NCBI GenBank assembly: GCA_009783705.1 | Contig: WRCX01000002.1 | Coordinates: 22,785 to 86,784, forward strand | Origin: Candidatus Bathycorpusculum hydrogenotrophicum | GTDB lineage: Archaea; Thermoproteota; Bathyarchaeia; Bathyarchaeales; Bathycorpusculaceae | Direction of reading: 5' to 3' | DNA: 64,000 nucleotides | Shown here: one piece after another, positions 29,371-39,158 of the stretch | How positions within the stretch are numbered: position 1 is the first letter of the stretch | How the letters are laid out: every line of letters begins with the position of its first letter | Program-made: the position numbers and the translations under genes | Notes under the pieces: model-generated | Seen by the model: the letters and a program-made list of their open reading frames with translations, nothing else | Told to the model about the DNA's origin: nothing | The model's database searches: none

Positions 29371-30543
29371 CTAAACTTCAGCTAAAATAGTGTTGTCTTG
29401 GTTTTGTTTAAGGATTGATTGGAAGTGTTTGGTGTTGCCGCCGCTTAGGGTAACTAGTTGGTTTAGTTTTTCGATTGCAAGGCCAGCATCTAGGGCTTGT
29501 TTGGCTAATTCATAGCCGTCTTTTAGATCTGAGACGCTTTCTGCTATGTAGAGGATGGATGCGGCATTTAGTAAAATGAGGTCTTGGCGGGTGCTTTGAT
29601 CTTTGCCTAAGAGTATTTTGAGGATGGTTTGGGTGTTTAGTTCGGGGCTTCCGGGGTAGGCGATCTCTTTTGGGTTTCCGCGTTTGAGTCCAATGTCTTC
29701 GGGGTAGAAACTGTAGGTGTCTATTGAGCCGTTGGGTTTTACTTCAGAGATTATGTTGCGTCCTAGGTTGGAGAATTCATCTATACGTATGGTTTCATCT
29801 GCGCCATATCCCAGTACGACTAGGGCTCGTTCGTAGCCGTTTTTTGAGAGAACGGATGCGATTGTTTCTGTGTAGGGTTGGCTGACTCCTCTGACTTGTC
29901 GTTTGAGGCCAAAGGGGTTGAGGCCCGCGGCGATCATGAGTCTCATTGCGTAGAGCATGGGCATAACGGTGTGGGTGGCTTTGTCGGCGGTTAAATCGAT
30001 CAGGGGTTTCATCCATGGGTATATGCCTGCTGAGGCCCAAACAGATGTTTGGATGGTGTGTATGCATTGTTCGACTATTTGGGGGGTTGTGTATACGTTG
30101 ATGCCTAGGTTTTGGGCTAAGTCGATGCATCCGGTTTTGGATGAGAAAGATTTGGATCCGCTTTTTATGGCATAGGCGCCGGCGGCGGCGGCAATTATCA
30201 ATGCGGGGGTTGTGATGTTTATAGTTGGGAAGGTGTCTCCGCCTGTGCCTCCGGCGGTTACAAGGGGTTTATCGGTGTTGAATTGGAAGGTGGAGGTTCT
30301 TGTGGCATCCATTGCTTTGACCATACCGCTTAATTCGTCTACGGTGGGTTTTTTTATAGTTAAGCCGCCAAAAAAGGCGACCATTAGGGGGAGGATATCG
30401 GTTGGGTGTTTGTTTTGGGTGAGTTGGGTAAATAGGGTTTGGGCGACCGATTGGGTTTGAAGATTGGTCAGGTTTTCTCCATGGGAGAGTTGGGTTATTA
30501 TTTCGTTGAGGTTGGGGTTTGTTTGGGGGTTGTTGGGTGTCAT
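29371..30543 (-). CDS. TrpD-like phosphoribosyltransferase, divergent, paralog 2
   Basis: LVTAGGTGGDTFPTINITTPALIIAAAAGAYAIKSGSKSFSSKTGCIDLAQNLGI; 10 bp after the S-component-like ORF. Confidence 0.8.
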   Translation of the reverse strand: MTPNNPQTNPNLNEIITQLSHGENLTNLQTQSVAQTLFTQLTQNKHPTDILPLMVAFFGGLTIKKPTVDELSGMVKAMDATRTSTFQFNTDKPLVTAGGTGGDTFPTINITTPALIIAAAAGAYAIKSGSKSFSSKTGCIDLAQNLGINVYTTPQIVEQCIHTIQTSVWASAGIYPWMKPLIDLTADKATHTVMPMLYAMRLMIAAGLNPFGLKRQVRGVSQPYTETIASVLSKNGYERALVVLGYGADETIRIDEFSNLGRNIISEVKPNGSIDTYSFYPEDIGLKRGNPKEIAYPGSPELNTQTILKILLGKDQSTRQDLILLNAASILYIAESVSDLKDGYELAKQALDAGLAIEKLNQLVTLSGGNTKHFQSILKQNQDNTILAEV

Positions 30544-30553
30544 TGTTGGTGCC

Positions 30554-31138
30554 TTAGGGGATGACTTTGGAACGTTTTAGGGTTCTGACAAGGAGGTAGG
30601 CTAGAATTGTTGAGGGGATAAGTTGTAACACGATGTAGATGGGAAGGGCTCCGAGGTAGACTATGTAGGGTAGTCCTAGGGCCATGACCATTACTACATA
30701 GACTAGGGGGATGTCTAGGATTGCGCAGATGGTGCTCATGGTTAAGAGTTTGGTGCTGAGTTTTGCTTGGGGACGGAAACGTGTGAAGGCAAAGGCGGCT
30801 GCGCCTACGCCTAGGGCAAAGAGGAGGTTTATGATGGGCCACAGCGGGGAGAGGGGGCTTGATGCGGTGATGAGTCCGATTAGGGCTTGGATCTCGGTTG
30901 TTATGATAGCTCCTATAAATCCAAACAGGACGGCTGAAACAAGAATCCAGGTGTAGGTGTTTATGTATCCTAGTGTGTTGAAATTGCCTCCTGTGAAGAG
31001 TGTGTCGGCTCTTTCGGCAAAGATGGCTATTACGCCTGCAACGACGCCTATCATTAGGGCGGCCATGGCTTTTTTGAGGTTTTGGGATTTGAGGTCAATA
31101 GACACATAGGTCACTCTCAGATTTGAGTAATAACTCAA
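30554..31138 (-). CDS. Putative ECF transporter S component (substrate unknown); start probably 31105 or 31114
   Basis: Small, about six hydrophobic segments (KKAMAALMIGVVAGVIAIFAERADTLFTGG...IVLQLIPSTILAYLLVRTLKRS), operonic with a TrpD-like ORF. Confidence 0.6.
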   Translation of the reverse strand: MSYYSNLRVTYVSIDLKSQNLKKAMAALMIGVVAGVIAIFAERADTLFTGGNFNTLGYINTYTWILVSAVLFGFIGAIITTEIQALIGLITASSPLSPLWPIINLLFALGVGAAAFAFTRFRPQAKLSTKLLTMSTICAILDIPLVYVVMVMALGLPYIVYLGALPIYIVLQLIPSTILAYLLVRTLKRSKVIP

Positions 31139-31181
31139 AAATGAGTATTATCATATAAAGGTTTTTTACCAAAAATGAGTA
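31120..31181 (-). promoter_or_regulatory. Promoter with repeated operator-like elements upstream of S-component/TrpD-like operon
   Basis: Identical 12-mers caaaaatgagta at 31136-31147 and 31170-31181 flank a TATA-like tcatataaag; ttgagt-aata-actcaa dyad adjoins. Confidence 0.45.
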
Positions 31182-31193
31182 GCAAATAGCCGG

Positions 31194-32066
31194 TTATAGG
31201 ACCAGCTTTTTTAGCCGCAACATCAACGCTTCACGCTCATCAGGTTGGCGCACCCACAAATCCCGACTCTCTCTAAACTCTTCGCCTGAGAGAACCCCCT
31301 GCTTTTGCAGCTCACCTAAAAGCTTCATAAACCCCTGCAAATCCAGTTGCTCCTCAGTCACCACCATACCGCTCCCCCTACTACGCTCAGAGCTCGTTTG
31401 GGGTTCGCTATCTGGCGGCGGAAACTCGGCATAAAGAAAACGCGCAAAATATAGCGTATCCCAACCCTTGGTAGGCAAAAAGTTGTTTTTTAGGTTCAAC
31501 AACTCGGAGGTGTAGTGCTCATATTCTTGGCCCAGTGAGAGATACTTGGGTTTCAAAGTAGCCGTACCTACCGTTCGGTTAACAAAATGACGCAGATGCT
31601 GATTGCCAAACACCGGCAACACAGTACCCTTTTCATAGTTAAAGCAGTAAATGATTTTTTTAGCAACCACCTTATCCTGCCCAAACCCGCCGATTCGCTC
31701 CCAAGGTGCATCGATCTTTTGTGCCAAAGATTTACGATCATCTACTGATATGCGAAGCAGATTTTTGAGATCTTTTATTTGCAAACGAGCATTACGGTAA
31801 GCATTAGAACTGTTTTGAGTTGAAGTACCCGACAGATTGAGGTTTTTTTCAAGAAACCCAAAGAACTCACCGACTTGGTCGGGATTAACTTTGAAGAGAC
31901 GATCCGGATCAAGCCACTCTATAGAAGCCAAGTTCTCAGCGAAGGGAAATTTTTGACGAAAACCCTTGAGAGCCCCCAATACAAGATTGACCTCACATTT
32001 TATTGCAGTAGCTTTATCGAAAGCTTCAATTTTTTGTTGCAGTAAGCTACTCTTAGACATGGACAC
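31194..32066 (-). CDS. Uncharacterised protein
   Basis: 290-aa ORF; QGFMKLLGELQKQGVLSGEEFRESRDLW tail resembles a short C-terminal SHOCT-like helix pair; no family recognised. Confidence 0.6.
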   Translation of the reverse strand: MSMSKSSLLQQKIEAFDKATAIKCEVNLVLGALKGFRQKFPFAENLASIEWLDPDRLFKVNPDQVGEFFGFLEKNLNLSGTSTQNSSNAYRNARLQIKDLKNLLRISVDDRKSLAQKIDAPWERIGGFGQDKVVAKKIIYCFNYEKGTVLPVFGNQHLRHFVNRTVGTATLKPKYLSLGQEYEHYTSELLNLKNNFLPTKGWDTLYFARFLYAEFPPPDSEPQTSSERSRGSGMVVTEEQLDLQGFMKLLGELQKQGVLSGEEFRESRDLWVRQPDEREALMLRLKKLVL

Positions 32067-32347
32067 CGAAGCACTAAATGTGAACTGAGCTAATAAGATT
32101 TACAGCAACCCACCGATCGGCTTACCTTCGCAGGTCACAATTACAAACAACCACCGTTAAACAGCCAAAATATTTATTGTAAAATCGCACGGTAACCAAA
32201 TTTCTCAAGGCTTACCAAGAAATCAGGATATATTAATATATTCTTAAATAAAGTAAACAGAAGCAGACACATTTCTGCCGTTACTGCGGAGTTCTTTGTT
32301 ACAGATGATATATGGAATATCGCTATAGTTAACTACAGATTGGTTAC

Positions 32348-32965
32348 ATGTCGATTGAGCACTTCACTGTACAACCAGTACTGCCGGCTGTTTTGAAAAT
32401 AGTTGTAGTAATTTTGGTAGTAAGCGGTATTGTTCTGTTGACAGTGAATTTGTTATTACGTAACCGGCTAAAAACGTTGCCAGTTTATGGAATGGTAGGT
32501 ATAGCGGCAGGTTTACGTAGCAAATATATCAGGGCAATCATAGGGATAATGCTGATAATCTTTGGCGGTATTTTTGTGTACGTTATAGCGGGTCAACAAA
32601 CGACATCAGTAGTGACTGTTGGCGATGGATACATAAATGTTGAATCGCCTTGTTTTGTTTCTTTGGGAACCCTTCTGGGTGTCAAAGGCAACAAAAATGT
32701 TACTTCTGAGGAAATTGATACGGCGTCTGTTAGGCAAATAGGTTCAGGTAACTTTAACTTACAGAAACAAAGCGGAACCAACTTTGACGACACAAATGTA
32801 GGCAGGTTCACTTTGGGAAATGGAGCAACTGCTTATGTAGCAACAACTAACACCACCAGCCTTATAATAAGGTTGAATAATGGCGAATATCTCATCTTAG
32901 GAACCGCAGACACACAAGCACTTGCAGATAGTTTCGCACAAAACGTTCACCCCCTAACCTCATAA
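32348..32965 (+). CDS. Membrane protein with PH-like extracytoplasmic domain (inferred)
   Basis: Two N-terminal TM segments followed by beta-rich SFAQNVHPL tail. Confidence 0.55.
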   Translation: MSIEHFTVQPVLPAVLKIVVVILVVSGIVLLTVNLLLRNRLKTLPVYGMVGIAAGLRSKYIRAIIGIMLIIFGGIFVYVIAGQQTTSVVTVGDGYINVESPCFVSLGTLLGVKGNKNVTSEEIDTASVRQIGSGNFNLQKQSGTNFDDTNVGRFTLGNGATAYVATTNTTSLIIRLNNGEYLILGTADTQALADSFAQNVHPLTS

Positions 32966-33328
32966 CAATATCAATAAATGCATGTCAAGAGGTCTCAGCA
33001 ATAGATGCAACATCAACTATTACAGTTAGTTAGCTGGTTAAACAATTGTTATTGTGTCTGTTAATGTGGAGACACAGGTTGGTTAAGCTTGTTTGACGAC
33101 TGGTTCAGGCGGTGAAACAAAAACAATCGCCAGCATTAACACAAGCTCCAAAACCAAAAGTCTTCACGCCACGGTGATTTTAAGCATGTCCTAATAAGAG
33201 GCTACAACTGCGATCTGTTTGTCGTCATAGCTTACAATTAGGAAATCCAAGGTACGATCACGAAATCAATAACTGAGTTGCTTGGGAAGGCATATTAGGT
33301 GTGAGAACTGCACCTTAGCGGGGATGTT

Positions 33329-33739
33329 GTGGTAAAGCAGGTTTTCATTTCAGGTCCCATACTGGGTATGGAAAACAACCAAAGCTATCGCCAAACCATA
33401 AAAGACATATGCACTCCGCTGGGACTAGAAGTTATTGATCCTTGGAATCGTGAAAAAGTTCTCTACAAAGGCACCGAGGAATGTTGGTGGAATACCTACA
33501 CCACCTTTGATTTTGTAGAACGCGATCTGGCCGATGCTGATCGGTGCGATATTATGGTTGTGTATTTGCCAGTTCTCTCGGCGGGCGCTTGCATGGAGAT
33601 GTTTTATGCAAAACGCAGAGGCAAACATGTTATTGTTGTAACAGAGCTACCCTGTGTCAGCCCTTGGATAGTTGTGCACACAGATAAAATCCTCAAAACT
33701 TTCAACGAGCTTGGAGAAACCCTAAAACAATTTCTCTAA
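33329..33739 (+). CDS. Nucleoside 2-deoxyribosyltransferase-like protein
   Basis: VFISGPILGMENNQSYRQTIKDI, DLADADRCDIMVVYLPVLSAGACMEMFYAKRRGKHVIVV. Confidence 0.7.
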   Translation: MVKQVFISGPILGMENNQSYRQTIKDICTPLGLEVIDPWNREKVLYKGTEECWWNTYTTFDFVERDLADADRCDIMVVYLPVLSAGACMEMFYAKRRGKHVIVVTELPCVSPWIVVHTDKILKTFNELGETLKQFL

Positions 33740-33808
33740 CCTGACTTTACTTAACAGCCAGCGTAAGGCCTATATCATCCAATCTAAAAAATGGTGACGG
33801 GATAAGCC

Positions 33809-34369
33809 GTGGATGCCATAACCATCGTCTTGATTGCTGTGGGTTTAGCTATGGATGCTTTTGCAGTCTCGATTGCAAACGGCATGAGCACCCCGAACAG
33901 TAAACGACGTAAAGCAACCCTTTTAACGGCGGTATTTTTTGGTGGTTTTCAAATGCTTATGCCCATAATTGGCTGGCTCATTGGACTTAGTTTCCAAGAC
34001 ATTATTATGACGGTGGATCACTGGATAGCCTTTGGTTTACTTGCATTCATTGGTGCCAAGATGGTTTATGATGGGACAAAAAAAGAAACCGAACAAAAAA
34101 CCGCAAACCTCAAACTCTACACATTGCTTGTTTTAGCGGTTGCTACAAGCATCGATGCTCTGATGGTGGGGTTGAGTTTTGCGTTTCTCCAAACAGAGAT
34201 TTTGATGCCTATTTTAGTAATTGGTATAGTTACGTTTGGGTTGTCGTTTGTTGGCGTCTACTTTGGCTGTAGTCTGGGCAGGTTCTTTGGTAACAAAATA
34301 AAAATCGTGGGGGGTATAGTGTTAATTCTCATCGGTTTGCGGATCTTGCTTGAGCACCTTTTTGGTTGA
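33809..34369 (+). CDS. mntP: Manganese efflux pump MntP family
   Basis: AVGLAMDAFAVSIANGM, GGFQMLMPIIGW, VATSIDALMVGLSFAF; six hydrophobic helices. Confidence 0.88.
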   Translation: MDAITIVLIAVGLAMDAFAVSIANGMSTPNSKRRKATLLTAVFFGGFQMLMPIIGWLIGLSFQDIIMTVDHWIAFGLLAFIGAKMVYDGTKKETEQKTANLKLYTLLVLAVATSIDALMVGLSFAFLQTEILMPILVIGIVTFGLSFVGVYFGCSLGRFFGNKIKIVGGIVLILIGLRILLEHLFG

Positions 34370-35980
34370 ACGCTTAGAGGGTTGTTTGAACTCTTCGCGG
34401 ATCTGCATCTGGCGTCGTTTGCGATTGTAACCCAGTGAGAAATCATGGGTGGCGTCACGGATTTTTCGGAGCAGAAGCATCATGGTACTGTTTTTATCAA
34501 ACACTCTGGGGACAGGATCGTTGGGGAGATAGATTTCTTCACGTTCTTTAGCCAACCCAAACATGGGAGTTTGAAGTCCCAGGGTTTGAAGGGCCGCTTT
34601 GGCGGCGCTAACCTGTCCGGGTCCACCGTCAATAACAATCAGATCGGGCAGGGGATTGTTTTCTTCAATTTGACGCTTATAGCGGCGCAACACCACCTCA
34701 TGTATACTGGCAAAGTCATCTTGTCCAGTAACAGTTTTAATTTTAAATTTACGATAGTTCTTTTTGTCGGGTTTGGCGTCTTTGAAGGCCACCATACCCG
34801 AGACAACATGCTCAGTACCCAAGTTGGATATGTCAAAACACTCAATCACCCTCGGCAAAACAGGCAAATGGAGGTTGTTTTGTAAATCTACCAAAGCAGA
34901 GTCAAACTCGAGGCCAGACTCAAGGTTTTTTTCGGCCAATTTTATCAGAGCCAACTTGTCTGCTTTGTGAGGAATCGTCAAAGATACAGGTGCCAAGCGT
35001 TTTTTTGCGAGAAACTCTTCAAGAGCAACCTTTTCGTCGGGTTCTATCCAAACGGGTTTGTTGAGTAGAATCTCGCGAGGAATCTGATTAGCCGTGTAGA
35101 AGGCTTTTAAAAATTCCTGCTCGATTTGGGGCTGCAAATCCACACTAAACTCTTTTTTACCCAAAAGTACCCCTTTGCGCACCCCCATTTGTAGCGCCAT
35201 CATCTTTTCTCCAACACGCCTAAACACCATCACATCCTGATCAAAACGCCGCTCATTATCTACAATTTGACGCTCAGTGAGCAGACGTATGGAGGCGATT
35301 TGTTTACGTAACTCAAGTGCCTCCTCAAAATGTTGAGTTTGGGAGGCTTCTTGCATCTGAGTGTTGAGTTGTTCGATGGTTTGTTGATAGTTGCCGTTTA
35401 GAAAGGCACGGGCATCTTTGACTTGTTTGTCGTATTGTTCGGGGATTATGTTGCCGGTACAGGGGGCGGTGCACATATTGATGTGATAGTTTAGACAGGC
35501 ACGTTTGTGCATATTTTTGCAGGTGCGTAACTTGAACACCCGAACAACGGTGCGTTGGAGGTCTTGGCGGGTAAATCCATCGGTGTAGGGTCCAAAGGAT
35601 TCGAGTTTGCGGTGGACTTTGCGGCTGGTTAAAACCCTTGGGTAGGTTTCTCGGGTTAGTGAGATGTAGGCGTAGCTTTTGGCGTCTTTGAGATCAATGT
35701 TGTATTTTGGTGTGTGTTGTTTGATGAGCTTATTTTCTAGTAGCAGGGCTTCTACTTCGGTGTTGACAACAATCCAGTCGATGCTTCGGATATGCAAAAG
35801 CAGCTGACGTGTTTTGGGTGGTTGATCGATGCTTGAGAAGTAACTTTTTACTCGGCTACGAAGATTTTTGGCCTTACCCACATAGAGAATAGTCTCTTGT
35901 TCGTCACGATAGAGATACACGCCAGGATCAGTGGGTATATCGGAGCTTTTGAAATCCGAGGGACTGGATAGTTTAATCAT
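34322..35980 (-). CDS. uvrC: Excinuclease ABC subunit C
   Basis: PGVYLYRDEQETILYVGKAKNLRSRVKSYF (GIY-YIG), UVR motif, ECFDISNLGTEHVVSGMVAFKDAKPDKKNYRKFKI, PDLIVIDGGPGQ. Confidence 0.95.
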   Translation of the reverse strand: MIKLSSPSDFKSSDIPTDPGVYLYRDEQETILYVGKAKNLRSRVKSYFSSIDQPPKTRQLLLHIRSIDWIVVNTEVEALLLENKLIKQHTPKYNIDLKDAKSYAYISLTRETYPRVLTSRKVHRKLESFGPYTDGFTRQDLQRTVVRVFKLRTCKNMHKRACLNYHINMCTAPCTGNIIPEQYDKQVKDARAFLNGNYQQTIEQLNTQMQEASQTQHFEEALELRKQIASIRLLTERQIVDNERRFDQDVMVFRRVGEKMMALQMGVRKGVLLGKKEFSVDLQPQIEQEFLKAFYTANQIPREILLNKPVWIEPDEKVALEEFLAKKRLAPVSLTIPHKADKLALIKLAEKNLESGLEFDSALVDLQNNLHLPVLPRVIECFDISNLGTEHVVSGMVAFKDAKPDKKNYRKFKIKTVTGQDDFASIHEVVLRRYKRQIEENNPLPDLIVIDGGPGQVSAAKAALQTLGLQTPMFGLAKEREEIYLPNDPVPRVFDKNSTMMLLLRKIRDATHDFSLGYNRKRRQMQIREEFKQPSKRSTKKVLKQDPQTDEN

Positions 35981-36201
35981 GTTTTGCCGCTGTAATTTGA
36001 CTAATCAAGGCATGCATTAAGCATTTCCATCACCCCATCTATGAGAATTGCCGATTTATGCTGGTGATAACCTTTCGATTCAATATTTGAGACGGGCAGA
36101 TTTAGAATATTGTGGAACGTAAATGTTGATGCGGTTATTGGGCGTAAACTAGACAGGTTTTGGAATAAAGTCTCTAAAAGTGAATAGACAAAGATTGTTG
36201 G

Positions 36202-39089
36202 TTATTGTTGGTTATTGGGTGTTTGTTGTTGTGATAGTAGTTTTTTTAAGAATATACCTGTGTATGATGTTGGGTTTTGGGCTACTTCTTCGGGTGTCCC
36301 TTGGGCTAAGAGTTGTCCGCCTGCGGCGCCGCCTTCGGGGCCTAGGTCGATGAGTTGGTCGCAGCTTTTTATGACGTCGAGGTTGTGTTCGATGATGTAG
36401 ACTGTGTTGCCGTTGTCGACGAGGCGGTTGAGGACGCGGATAAGGCGTTTGGTGTCGTCGAAGTGTAGACCGGTTGTGGGTTCGTCGAGCATATAGATGA
36501 CGTGACCTGTTTTGTGTTTGCTGAGTTCTCGGGTGATTTTTATGCGTTGGCTCTCTCCGCCGCTTAGTTGGGTGCTGCTTTGGCCTAGTTTGATGTAGCC
36601 TAAGCCGACATCAAGGAGGGTTTGGAGTTTGCGGTGAACTTGTGGGGTGTTTTCGAAGAATTTTGCGGCTTCCTCAACGGTCATGTCTAGGACTTCGGCG
36701 ATGTTTTTGCCTTTGTATTGTACGGCGAGTGTTTCTTTGTTGTAGCGTTTACCTTTGCATTCGCTACACTGTACATAGACATCAGGTAGGAAGTTCATCT
36801 CGATGCGCAAAACGCCGTCGCCTTGGCAGGTTTCGCATCTGCCGCCCTTAACGTTGAAGCTAAAGCGGCCTTCTACGTAACCGCGTGCTTTGGCTTCTTT
36901 GGTAGCGGCAAATATGCGTCGGATTTCATCGAAGAGTTTGGTGTAGGTGGCGGGGTTGCTTCGGGGGGTTCGGCCGATGGGGTCTTGGTCGATGACGATA
37001 ACGTTGCGTATGGCTTTGGGGACGTGGAGGCTTTGGTGGCGTCCGATTTTGTCGACTTGCTCGCCGAAGAGTTGTTTGAGTGCTGGGATGACGGTTAGGT
37101 TCATAAGGGTGCTTTTGCCTGAGCCAGAGACACCGGTGACTCCGCAGAGGACACCTATGGGCAGGTTTACGGTGAGTTGTTTGAGGTTGTTCTCAGATGC
37201 GTTTTTTATGGTGAGGCAATCGGTGGGTTGGCGGCGTTGTTGGGGAACTTCGATTTGTAGTTCGCCTGAGAGGTATTTGCCGGTTAGGCTGCGGGGGTTT
37301 TGCATGACAGCTGTTGGGGGGCCTTCGGCGACGATGTGGCCTCCGTGTACGCCTGCGCCGGGGCCCATGTCTACGATGTAGTCGGCATGGCGCATGGTGT
37401 CTTCGTCGTGTTCTACTACGATCAGGGTGTTACCCAGATCGCGGAGTCGGGCTAGGGTGGTTATGAGTTTGGCGTTGTCTCGTTGATGTAGCCCAATGCT
37501 GGGCTCATCTAGGATGTAGAGAACGCCCATGAGGTTGCTGCCGATTTGGGTGGCGAGGCGGATGCGTTGGGCTTCGCCGCCGGATAGGGTTTTTGCGGCG
37601 CGTGAGAGGGTGAGATAGCCTAGGCCGACGTTTTTGAGAAAGCCTAAGCGTTCATTGATTTCTTTTAGGACTTATTTGGCTATGGAGAGGTCTTTTTGGT
37701 TTAGTTTAGGGGGTAGGTTTTGGAAGAAATCCACCGAGTCTTCAATGGAGAGATCCGTGACATCGATTATGCTCTTGTCTTGGATCTGAACGGCTAATAC
37801 GACGGGTTGGAGTTTTTTGCCGTGACATGCGTTGCAGGGACGGCTGGTCATGAATTTTTCGATGTCGGATTTGCGCCATTCGCTTTCGGTTTGGCGGTAG
37901 AGGCGCATGGTTTGGGGGATGATACCTTCCCAGCCGTCTTTCATGGACATGTGGGCGCCGTTGGACCAGTTGGCGTTAATGGGTTCGCTGTCGCCGTAGA
38001 GCAGGATTTGGAGTTGTTGTTCGGTGAAGTCTTTTATTGGGGTAAATATGTCAAAGCCGTATTTTTTGCCCACTGCGGTTAGTTGTTGGGCTCGCCAGCT
38101 AAGATCCATGGTGCTTTTGTAGACCGCTAGGCGCCGTTTATGATGGAGAGGTTTTTATCGGGGAGCACTTTGTCTGCTGTGACCTCGGTGATTTCACCTA
38201 ATCCGTGGCAGACTGAGCAGGCACCAAAGGGTGAGTTAAAGCTAAACATGCGGGGCTCAAGGCTTTCAAACACGATTTCGGGGTGGTTGGGACAGGCACC
38301 AAAGGTGCTATACATGATTTCTCCCTCGAAACGTTCGAGTTCTTTTTTCTTGCCGGCATCGGTGTTTGTGGCATCTATGATTATCATGGTGCCTTTGCCG
38401 GTTTTAAGTGCGCCCTCAACTGCTTCAGCGATTCGGCTACGTTCGTCGTCTTGGATGGTGACAGTATCTATCACGGCCTCGATCCAGTGCTTCTCATAGC
38501 GCACCAGTTTGATTTCTTCTTTTATGTGGTCGGTTTCGTAGATTTTTTGGTCTACGCGGATTTTGGTGTAGCCTTCTTTTTTGAGGTCATCAAAGATTGA
38601 TTCGTGGGTGCCTTTCATGCCGCGTATGATGGGGGCTAGAAACACAAGGGTTTTGTCTTTTTCGGCCATGATTAGGCTTGTGATGTTTTCGGGGCTTTGC
38701 GGGTGAATTGAGCTACCGCATTTTGGGCAGTGATGGGTGCCTATGCGGGCAAACAGCAATCGGAGATAATCATAGATTTCGGTGACGGTCCCCACGGTAC
38801 TACGGGGGTTTTTGCTGGTGCTTTTCTGCTCGATACTTATCGCAGGAGATAACCCCTCGATGCTATCCACATCAGGTTTATCCATCAGCCCCAGAAATTG
38901 GCGTGCATATGCTGAGAGGCTCTCGACATAGCGTCGTTGGCCCTCAGCATAGATGGTATCAAAGGCCAAGGTGGACTCGCCTGAACCGGAAAGTCCAGTT
39001 ATGACTATGAGTTTGTTGCGGGGCAACTCTAAATCTATGTTTTTGAGATTGTGCTCTCGTGCACCTTTAACTGAAATATTATCACGCAT
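36202..39089 (-). pseudogene. uvrA: Excinuclease ABC subunit A, interrupted by a frameshift, an in-frame TAA and a Walker A substitution
   Basis: Three collinear UvrA ORFs (38127-39089, 37672-38109, 36202-37530); INGA*/AVYKSTMDLSW frame change; [45 protein letters not shown] in-frame stop; [13 protein letters not shown] instead of GxxGSGKS. Confidence 0.85.
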
Positions 39090-39158
39090 TGCCTTTCGCC
39101 TAATGTAGAGTTTATCTTGTTTTAGCTCGCAACATTAGAACCTTATTGCACTAAACAG

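Noticed and set aside
33185-33242. Short inverted repeat tcctaataag...ttacaattagga
   Set aside because: Arms are short and imperfect, not flanked by duplicated target bases, and no coding context supports a mobile element.
34445-34885. Plus-strand ORF of 146 aa
   Set aside because: Fully antisense to the conserved uvrC gene.
36823-37381. Plus-strand ORFs of 91 and 144 aa
   Set aside because: Antisense to uvrA; Gly/Ala-rich shadow ORFs.
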